5,183 nucleotides of DNA from Bacteroides sp. (GTDB taxonomy: Bacteria > Bacteroidota > Bacteroidia > Bacteroidales > Bacteroidaceae). Positions 1 to 5,183 of this stretch are shown piece after piece. The notes under the pieces were generated by a model. It searched no databases. It had not been told where the DNA came from and saw only the letters and a program-made list of their open reading frames with translations. The translations under genes were made by a program, and so were the position numbers. The stretch lies in contig DXOJ01000176.1 in NCBI GenBank assembly GCA_019412865.1, forward strand, positions 1 through 5,183, written 5' to 3'. How positions within the stretch are numbered: position 1 is the first letter of the stretch; every line of letters begins with the position of its first letter.

Positions 1-1
1 T

Positions 2-136
2 TATCTGGAAAATACTCAGTTGGAACCTGATATCAAGGTTGCCAACAGCCCGGAGACTATAGTGAAAGGAGAGGATACGCAACTTAAAATGGCTGTGGAT
101 GAATTGCTTAAAGAAATAGATAGTCGGAAGAAATAG
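2..136 (+). CDS. C-terminal end of a probable S41-family (tricorn/CTP-like) peptidase, 5' truncated
   Basis: Frame 2 is open from the window edge to a TAG at 134-136 and gives 44 residues starting YLENTQLEPDIKV and ending DSRKK. The pattern (L/I)EPDI-V-NSPE-(6 residues)-G-DTQL--AV-ELLKEI is the usual tail of S41 serine peptidases with PDZ and tail-specific-protease domains. In those proteins a 'Pxxxv.n.p......gkDaqLd.Ai..ll' segment follows the catalytic domain. The catalytic Ser/Lys would lie upstream and outside the window, so activity cannot be judged. The gene is co-directional with the next one, but a 117-base gap with its own promoter suggests a separate transcription unit. No convincing terminator hairpin follows the stop. 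The family call rests on this short tail only. Confidence 0.65.
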   Translation, partial: YLENTQLEPDIKVANSPETIVKGEDTQLKMAVDELLKEIDSRKK

Positions 137-176
137 ACATCGTTCGTTTGTGTTAAAAGAACCGAAAAAAAAGCTT

Positions 177-211
177 ATTGAAATGATGTGTCCAACTTAT
201 TCTTACTTTTG
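177..211 (+). promoter_or_regulatory. Probable Bacteroidetes-type promoter of the activase-tetR operon
   Basis: TACTTTTG at 204-211 matches the Bacteroidetes sigma-ABfr -7 consensus TAnnTTTG at all fixed positions. The -33 element (consensus TTTG) is weak: the best candidate is ATTG at 177-180, 23 bases upstream of the -7 box and slightly longer than usual. A run of eight A at 165-172 lies just upstream, where an UP-like element would sit. The inferred transcription start is about 216-218, inside the left arm of the palindrome at 213-232, leaving a leader of about 36 nucleotides before the ATG at 254. The -7 match is seen directly; the start site is inferred. Confidence 0.6.
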
Positions 212-212
212 T

Positions 213-232
213 GTTTGACAATAGTGTCAAAC
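213..232. promoter_or_regulatory. Perfect 20-bp palindromic operator candidate (GTTTGACA-N4-TGTCAAAC)
   Basis: GTTTGACA (213-220) and TGTCAAAC (225-232) are exact reverse complements separated by ATAG. The arms do not extend outward, since position 212 is T and 233 is T. The site starts one base after the -7 box and covers the expected transcription start, the classic position for repression by steric block. Its size and two-fold symmetry fit a TetR-family dimer, and the operon's second gene encodes one. In RNA it could form an 8-bp stem with a 4-base loop, but no U-tract follows, so it is not an intrinsic terminator. I saw no second full copy in the window. Confidence 0.65.
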
Positions 233-253
233 TAGGGGAACATAGTGTAGAAC

Positions 254-3200
254 ATGATTAAAATAGGAATTGATGTAGGTTCAACGACGGCGAAGTTAGT
301 TGCCGTCGATGAAAATGATAATCTATTATTTTCAAAGTACGAGAGACACAATGCGAAAGCAAAAGAGACAATTCTATCATTCTTGAAAGAGCTGTTATCT
401 GAAATCGGAGATAAAGATATTTCCGTGAGGATAACAGGCTCTATCGGAATGGGAATTTCAGAGAAATGTTCGTTGCCGTTTGTACAGGAGGTTGTTGCGG
501 CAGCGAAAGCGATACAAAAGGATTATTCTCATGTGACTTCCATGATAGACATCGGAGGAGAAGATGCGAAAGTCGTCTTCTTTAATGATGCCGAAGCGAC
601 CGATTTGCGTATGAACGGCAATTGCGCAGGAGGGACGGGTGCTTTTATTGACCAGATGGCGATTATACTGGGAGTGAATATTGATGAATTGAATCAACTA
701 GCCATGAATGCGACACAGGTATATCCTATTGCCTCCCGTTGTGGCGTTTTCTGTAAAACGGATATTCAGAATCTGATAGCTAAAAATGTAAGTCGTGAGA
801 ATATTGCGGCTTCCATCTTTCGTGCGGTAGCAGTTCAAACGGTAGTGACGCTGGCGCACGGTTGCGATATTACAACTCCCGTATTGTTTTGTGGTGGTCC
901 GTTAACCTTCATTCCGGCACTGCGGAAAGCCTTCATTGATTATTTGTCCCTCGATGAAAAAGAGATCATACTGCCGGCCAACGGCACTTTGCTCCCTGCA
1001 CTAGGTGCTGCTCTATTTCATCTTGATAAAGAGGATTACTGTAAACTGTCCCATTTGATCGATAAGATTGACACTACTTTAAACGGTAACGGTAACCTTG
1101 CCTCAACAGGATTGGAACCTGTTTTTGCAAGTAATGAAGAATATGAAGCATGGAAAGAAAGAATATCCCGTCATAAGATGATATCTTCCGGCTTGAAAGC
1201 CGGAACACAGGATGTCTTTATCGGCATCGATTCAGGTTCTACTACGACAAAGATTGTTGTACTGGATGAAGATTCAAGGCTTCTGTATTCTTATTATAAT
1301 ATTAATGGCGGCAATCCGATAAAAGCTGTGGAAGAGGGGCTGAATCAGTTGAACGATGAATGTTTGAAGCAGAATGCCGTACTCAATATAAAAGGAAGCT
1401 GTTCTACCGGATATGGGGAAGACCTTATCAGGTCTGCCTTTCAGCTTCATTCGGGGATTATCGAAACGATCGCCCATTATATGGCAGCGCATTATCTGAA
1501 CAAGGATGTGTCTTTTATCCTCGATATCGGCGGACAGGATATGAAGGTTATTTTTGTGAATAATGGCGTGATTGACCGGATGGAGATTAATGAAGCATGC
1601 TCTTCCGGATGTGGTTCTTTTCTTGAAACGTTTGCTAAATCTCTGGGGTATTCGGCACAAGAGTTTTCTCTGGCAGCCTGCCATTCGGAAGCACCGTGTG
1701 ATTTGGGAACAAGGTGCACCGTTTTTATGAACTCAAAAGTGAAACAGGTACTCAGGGAGGGGGCAACGATCAATGATATTGCCGCCGGACTGGCATATTC
1801 CGTTGTCAAGAATTGCCTGTATAAGGTGTTGAAACTGAAAGATATATCTGTTTTGGGAAAAGATATTGTTGTGCAGGGAGGCACCATGCGCAATGATGCG
1901 GTGGTCCGTGCCATTGAACTTCTCTCGGGAGCGGAAGTGGCAAGGTGTGATACACCCGAATTGATGGGAGCATTCGGATGTGCATTATATGCGATGAAAC
2001 ATCAGGGGGAGTCCGTATCATTGGATGAGATTATCAATAAAGCTCAATATTCGGCACGTTCTTTATATTGCAAGAGTTGCGATAATCGTTGTCTGGTCAT
2101 TCGTTACGAGTTCGAAAGCGGCAAAAGTTATTATTCGGGAAACAGGTGCGAGAAAGTTTTCACGAATGGAGAGAGCAGTAACCGGAAAGGTCTGAATGTC
2201 TATCGGCAAAAAGAAGAGCTTTTGTTTCATCGCAGCGCAGAGATTGCAGCACCCGAGCAGATTATCGGAATCCCCCGATGTCTGAATATGTACGAGGAAT
2301 ATCCATTCTGGCACACTCTTTTCACTTCCTGTGGCATACAAGTCTGTTTGTCTGATCCGTCCAATTTCAGAAAGTATGAGCACAATGCGCGTATGGTGAT
2401 GTCGGACAATATCTGCTTTCCGGCTAAGCTGGTACATAGTCATGTTCAGGACTTGATAGAAAAGAAGGTCGACCGGATTTTTATGCCTTTTGTTATTTTC
2501 GAAAGAAAAGGGATGGAACAAAACAGTTATAATTGTCCGATTGTGACAGGTTATTCGGAGGTTATCAAAAGTGTGCAGTCCGAAGGTATACCGGTTGATT
2601 CCCCTGCAATAACTTTCAAAGACCGGAATCTGTTGTTTAAACAATGCCGTGAATATCTGAGCGGTTTGAGCGTGGACGATCGGACGATTCAGCAAGCATT
2701 CCAAAAAGCGGAAAGCGAACAGCACTCTTTTATTAATACATTGGTCGATTATAACAAAAACATATTGCAGCAGACTGGAAAGGGAGAGACTTTGACTGTC
2801 ATGCTTGCCGGACGTCCTTATCATACCGATTCTCTGATACAGCACAAAGTCTCGGATATGCTTGCGGATATGGGAGTGAATGTGATAGCGGATGATTTGG
2901 TGCGTCAGATGGATATACCGACGGATGATGCGCATTTTGTTGCTCAATGGGCGTATACGAACCGTATCCTGAAGGCTGCGAAATGGTGTGCGACACAAGG
3001 AAAGAATATTCAGTTTGTAGAGATGACTTCGTTCGGATGTGGACCGGATGCTTTTCTGGTGGATGAAGTAAGGGATTTGCTGATGCGTCATAACAAATCG
3101 CTGACCTTATTGAAACTGGATGATATCAATAATATCGGTTCAATGAAGTTGAGAGTACGTTCCATGATTGAAAGCCTCAAACTTGCGAATGCGGATGGAA

Positions 3201-4477
3201 CGGAAGACGGTGTAAAGGACTTTACGACCGTTCCTGTTTATGACAAGTCTTACCGTGACCGTAAGATACTCGTTCCTTACTTTACTCCGTTTATTTCACC
3301 TTTGATTCCTGCTATTATGAAAGTAGCCGGTTATGATGCGGAAAACCTTCCTCTCAGTGATAATGATTCAAGTGAATGGGGGTTGAAGTATGCGAATAAT
3401 GAGGTCTGTTATCCGGCTACTCTGATAGTCGGCGATATTATAAAAGCACTTAAAAGCGGGAAATATGATATTTCAAAAATAGCCGTAGCCATCACCCAAA
3501 CGGGAGGACAATGCCGTGCCAGCAACTATATTTCCTTGATAAAAAAGGCGTTGGTGGATGCCGGATATACGGATATTCCGGTAATCTCTATCTCTGTGGG
3601 CAGTGACATAGATAATGACCAGCCCGCGTTCAAGGTCAACTGGATGAAAGTAGTACCGATAACTTTTCATGCCGTTTTGTATAGTGATTGCATTGCTAAG
3701 TTTTATTATGCGTCTGTGGTACGTGAGAAAGAAGCAGGTGCATCGGCAAAGCTGCGTGATAAATACCTGCAACTGGCACCTGAAGTGATACTGAGAAGAG
3801 ACATAAAGGGGTTGAACTCTTTGTTGCAATCGGCAATCACTGAATTTAATGAGGTATGTAGGGCTGTAGATACTCCTAAAGTCGGAATTGTAGGAGAAAT
3901 CTTCTTGAAATTCAATCCTTTCGCACAAAAAGAGATCATTGATTGGCTGATAGGCCGCAAGATAGAAGTGGTTCCGCCGATTCTGGCTGACTTTTTCATG
4001 CAGGGGTTTGTGAACAGGAAAGTCAATACGGATTCTTACATAAAAAACAGACAGTTGCCTGAGTTTATTTACGACTGGATCTACAAGTTTGTAAAGAAAC
4101 AGATTGATAAAATAAATGAGACAGCAAGTAAGTTCCGTTACTTTGCCCCCTTCAATGATATCTTTGAAGAAGCGGAAGGAGCTAAAAGCGTTATTTCGCT
4201 GAATGCCCAATTCGGTGAAGGCTGGTTGTTGCCGGCTGAAATCGTGTCTTACGCCCGGCAAGGGGTGAACAATGTAGTGAGTTTGCAACCTTTTGGCTGC
4301 ATAGCGAATCATATCGTATCCAGAGGAGTCGAAAAACGTATAAAAAGTTTCTATCCGGATATAAATTTGCTATCTTTAGACTTTGATAGTGGTGTGAGCG
4401 ACGTAAACATAACAAACCGTATGCTTTTGTTTATTGATAATCTGAAAAATGCGACAATGAATTATGACAACAACTAA
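254..4477 (+). CDS. Acyl-CoA dehydratase activase-type multidomain protein: tandem BcrAD/BadFG ATPase domains + DUF2229 + HgdB-like C-terminal region
   Basis: This 1407-residue, probably cytosolic iron-sulfur ATPase belongs to the 2-hydroxyacyl-CoA dehydratase/benzoyl-CoA reductase activase superfamily, whose members couple ATP hydrolysis to low-potential electron transfer. Activase domain 1 (about 3-256) has phosphate loop GIDVGSTTAK (5-14), IDIGGEDAK (98-106), and cluster cysteines C124 (NCAGGTG) and C163 (SRCGVF). Activase domain 2 (about 321-582) repeats the fold with GIDSGSTTTK (324-333), LDIGGQDMK (423-431), C449 (EACSSGCG) and C488 (TRCTVF). A four-cysteine motif follows (C606, C609, C613, C632). 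DUF2229 starts at IGIPRCLNMY (671-680) and includes NICFPAKL (C721). AGRPYH (852-857) and FGCGPDA (C929) come next. The C-terminal HgdB-like part (about 1020-1400) has C1052 (NEVCYPA), C1087 (GGQCRASNY) and C1349 (QPFGC), candidate ligands of an acceptor cluster. Length and domain order fit the large fused members of the family. An in-frame TAG at 248-250 fixes the start at 254. No Shine-Dalgarno sequence is well placed, which is normal for Bacteroidetes. Family and architecture are confident; electron acceptor and substrate are unknown. Database names such as '2-hydroxyglutaryl-CoA dehydratase' over-predict the substrate. Confidence 0.93.
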   Translation: MIKIGIDVGSTTAKLVAVDENDNLLFSKYERHNAKAKETILSFLKELLSEIGDKDISVRITGSIGMGISEKCSLPFVQEVVAAAKAIQKDYSHVTSMIDIGGEDAKVVFFNDAEATDLRMNGNCAGGTGAFIDQMAIILGVNIDELNQLAMNATQVYPIASRCGVFCKTDIQNLIAKNVSRENIAASIFRAVAVQTVVTLAHGCDITTPVLFCGGPLTFIPALRKAFIDYLSLDEKEIILPANGTLLPALGAALFHLDKEDYCKLSHLIDKIDTTLNGNGNLASTGLEPVFASNEEYEAWKERISRHKMISSGLKAGTQDVFIGIDSGSTTTKIVVLDEDSRLLYSYYNINGGNPIKAVEEGLNQLNDECLKQNAVLNIKGSCSTGYGEDLIRSAFQLHSGIIETIAHYMAAHYLNKDVSFILDIGGQDMKVIFVNNGVIDRMEINEACSSGCGSFLETFAKSLGYSAQEFSLAACHSEAPCDLGTRCTVFMNSKVKQVLREGATINDIAAGLAYSVVKNCLYKVLKLKDISVLGKDIVVQGGTMRNDAVVRAIELLSGAEVARCDTPELMGAFGCALYAMKHQGESVSLDEIINKAQYSARSLYCKSCDNRCLVIRYEFESGKSYYSGNRCEKVFTNGESSNRKGLNVYRQKEELLFHRSAEIAAPEQIIGIPRCLNMYEEYPFWHTLFTSCGIQVCLSDPSNFRKYEHNARMVMSDNICFPAKLVHSHVQDLIEKKVDRIFMPFVIFERKGMEQNSYNCPIVTGYSEVIKSVQSEGIPVDSPAITFKDRNLLFKQCREYLSGLSVDDRTIQQAFQKAESEQHSFINTLVDYNKNILQQTGKGETLTVMLAGRPYHTDSLIQHKVSDMLADMGVNVIADDLVRQMDIPTDDAHFVAQWAYTNRILKAAKWCATQGKNIQFVEMTSFGCGPDAFLVDEVRDLLMRHNKSLTLLKLDDINNIGSMKLRVRSMIESLKLANADGTEDGVKDFTTVPVYDKSYRDRKILVPYFTPFISPLIPAIMKVAGYDAENLPLSDNDSSEWGLKYANNEVCYPATLIVGDIIKALKSGKYDISKIAVAITQTGGQCRASNYISLIKKALVDAGYTDIPVISISVGSDIDNDQPAFKVNWMKVVPITFHAVLYSDCIAKFYYASVVREKEAGASAKLRDKYLQLAPEVILRRDIKGLNSLLQSAITEFNEVCRAVDTPKVGIVGEIFLKFNPFAQKEIIDWLIGRKIEVVPPILADFFMQGFVNRKVNTDSYIKNRQLPEFIYDWIYKFVKKQIDKINETASKFRYFAPFNDIFEEAEGAKSVISLNAQFGEGWLLPAEIVSYARQGVNNVVSLQPFGCIANHIVSRGVEKRIKSFYPDINLLSLDFDSGVSDVNITNRMLLFIDNLKNATMNYDNN
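4348..4378 (+). promoter_or_regulatory. Possible internal promoter for tetR inside the 3' end of the large gene
   Basis: TATCTTTA at 4371-4378 matches the -7 consensus TAnnTTTG at all fixed positions but the last. TTTC at 4348-4351 matches three of four bases of the -33 TTTG box, with a typical 19-base spacer. Initiation would fall roughly 80 bases upstream of the tetR start codon and could supply regulator independently of the operator-controlled promoter. The sequence is also coding, so a chance match in AT-rich codons is quite possible. Confidence 0.25.
4464..4477 (+). other. 14-base gene overlap, likely translational coupling
   Basis: The tetR ATG (4464-4466) lies upstream of the large gene's TAA (4475-4477) in another reading frame, giving a 14-base overlap. 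There is no Shine-Dalgarno-like sequence before the ATG. Ribosomes ending the first gene would be in position to start the second, so the two proteins are probably made from one message. Confidence 0.7.
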
Positions 4478-5087
4478 TAATAATGAAGATTTGGAGAAAA
4501 AGATAATTGAGGCTGCCAAAGAACTATTTATAGAGAATGGGTTCGCAGAAACCAGTATGAGTGATATCGCTGCTAAAGTAGGTATCAACAGACCGGCACT
4601 TCACTATTATTTCCGAACGAAGGATAAGATGTTTCAGGCCGTTTTTGGTAATATCATACTTTCTTTTATTCCCAAAATACATGATATAATCATTCAGCAG
4701 GACAAACCTGTCTCCGAGAGTATCGGTGAAATTGTAGATGCTTATTATAAAGTATTCACGGAAAATCCATGTTTGCCATTGTTCATGGTGAGGGAGATGC
4801 ATCGTGATATGAACCATTTAAGCACTACTATCAAGGAGTTGCGCCTGGAACAATATCTCCATAAAATCATGGATGTTTTACAGGAAGAAATGAATGACGG
4901 GAGACTGAAAACAGTTCCTTTGCCATTCGTATTCTATACTTTTTATAGTGCATTGACAGTTCCTTTCCTGACAAAGAATCTCAGTGCTTCTTTCTTTTTG
5001 GAGAAGGATGATTCTTTTGAGGATATTCTGGTTCAGTGGAAACCTTATATCGTCAGGCAGATGGAAACGTTGCTGGTAGCGAGCTAG
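4464..5087 (+). CDS. TetR/AcrR-family transcriptional regulator
   Basis: This 207-residue protein has the usual TetR length. The N-terminal DNA-binding domain (about 10-57) carries the family signature: IIEAAKELFIENGF (14-27), the helix-turn-helix TSMSDIAAKVGI then ALHYYF (30-50), and the helix-4 segment RTKDKMF (51-57). The C-terminal ligand/dimerisation half (about 65-205) is mostly helical in character and too divergent to name an inducer. An in-frame TGA at 4458-4460 rules out an upstream extension, so ATG 4464 is the first possible start. The gene overlaps the end of the activase-type gene and is probably co-transcribed with it. TetR proteins usually repress their own operon and release DNA on binding a small molecule, so the palindrome at 213-232 is the natural target. 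The ligand may be a substrate or product of the large enzyme, but this is inference. Acyl-CoA is one possibility, by analogy with FadR-type TetR proteins. Confidence 0.93.
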   Translation: MTTTNNNEDLEKKIIEAAKELFIENGFAETSMSDIAAKVGINRPALHYYFRTKDKMFQAVFGNIILSFIPKIHDIIIQQDKPVSESIGEIVDAYYKVFTENPCLPLFMVREMHRDMNHLSTTIKELRLEQYLHKIMDVLQEEMNDGRLKTVPLPFVFYTFYSALTVPFLTKNLSASFFLEKDDSFEDILVQWKPYIVRQMETLLVAS

Positions 5088-5094
5088 AGAAAAC

Positions 5095-5183
5095 TTATTT
5101 CAATACAGGTAATAATTTGTAGAGAGTTTTCCTTGTCATTATTTTCTGATTCAGGAAGCTGACGATATATCCGGTGATGCAGG
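5095..5183 (-). CDS. Possible 3' end of an unrecognised convergent gene, truncated by the window edge
   Basis: On the minus strand a frame is open from the window edge to a TAA (complement of 5095-5097). It encodes 28 residues beginning CITGYIVSFLNQK and ending LYKLLPVLK. The mix of hydrophobic and basic residues, with a lysine-rich end, looks like a real C-terminus. If so, the gene runs tail to tail with tetR, with only 7 bases between the stop codons. A second minus-strand frame is also open here, running to a TAG overlapping the end of tetR, but its translation looks less protein-like. No family can be assigned from 28 residues. Confidence 0.4.
   Translation of the reverse strand, partial: CITGYIVSFLNQKIMTRKTLYKLLPVLK

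Noticed and set aside
141..163. GTTC ... GAAC followed by an A-rich run as a terminator of the upstream gene
   Set aside because: The stem is only four base pairs with a long loop, and an A-run instead of a T-run follows on the plus strand.
213..232. Palindrome read as a Rho-independent terminator for the upstream peptidase gene
   Set aside because: The stem is AT-rich with no U-tract after it, it sits about 77 bases past the stop codon, and it directly follows a -7 promoter box. An operator is a better reading.
2063..3091. 342-codon open frame on the minus strand, antisense to the large gene
   Set aside because: It lies wholly inside the well-supported activase-type gene. Its translation is rich in His, Arg, Ile and Ser with no recognisable domain, as expected for a shadow frame.
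3473..4312. 279-codon minus-strand open frame
   Set aside because: It is antisense to the conserved C-terminal region of the large protein, has low-complexity composition and shows no known motif.
254..4477. Assigning hgdC, bcrA or a specific substrate such as 2-hydroxyglutaryl-CoA or benzoyl-CoA
   Set aside because: The sequence supports the superfamily and architecture only. The pathway genes that define those substrates are absent from the window.
5089..5131. Inverted repeat GAAAACT ... AGTTTTC downstream of tetR as a terminator
   Set aside because: The arms are only 7 AT-rich base pairs with a 29-base loop, so a stable terminator hairpin is unlikely.

Overview
The window looks like a chromosomal segment of a Bacteroidales (Bacteroides-like) gut anaerobe. 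This rests on moderately AT-rich DNA, start codons without Shine-Dalgarno sequences, a perfect match to the Bacteroidetes -7 promoter element (TAnnTTTG), and protein families common in that group. The species cannot be read from the sequence alone.

Layout: (1) positions 2-136 hold the last 44 codons of a plus-strand protein resembling the C-terminus of an S41 (tricorn/C-terminal-processing type) peptidase. (2) The 117-base gap 137-253 carries a probable promoter and a perfect 20-bp palindrome, GTTTGACA-N4-TGTCAAAC, placed where transcription should begin. (3) Positions 254-4477 encode a 1407-residue multidomain protein of the 2-hydroxyacyl-CoA dehydratase / benzoyl-CoA reductase activase superfamily. 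It has two tandem ASKHA-type ATPase (BcrAD/BadFG) domains, a four-cysteine motif, a DUF2229 domain and an HgdB-like C-terminal region. (4) Positions 4464-5087 encode a TetR-family repressor overlapping the large gene by 14 bases. (5) The last 89 bases probably hold the 3' end of an unrecognised convergent minus-strand gene.

Interpretation: the large gene and tetR form a two-gene operon. The promoter-proximal palindrome is the obvious candidate operator for the TetR protein, which would make the system self-regulated. The large protein appears to combine an ATP-driven low-potential electron donor and an iron-sulfur electron acceptor in one chain. Classical systems use a homodimeric activase and a separate dehydratase, reductase or double-cubane protein. 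In this chain the two activase domains each keep both cluster-ligating cysteines, suggesting an intramolecular pseudo-dimer with one shared [4Fe-4S] cluster. No CoA-transferase, dehydratase subunit, ferredoxin or transporter gene lies in the window, so the substrate is not revealed. No mobile element, CRISPR array, tRNA or rRNA was seen.
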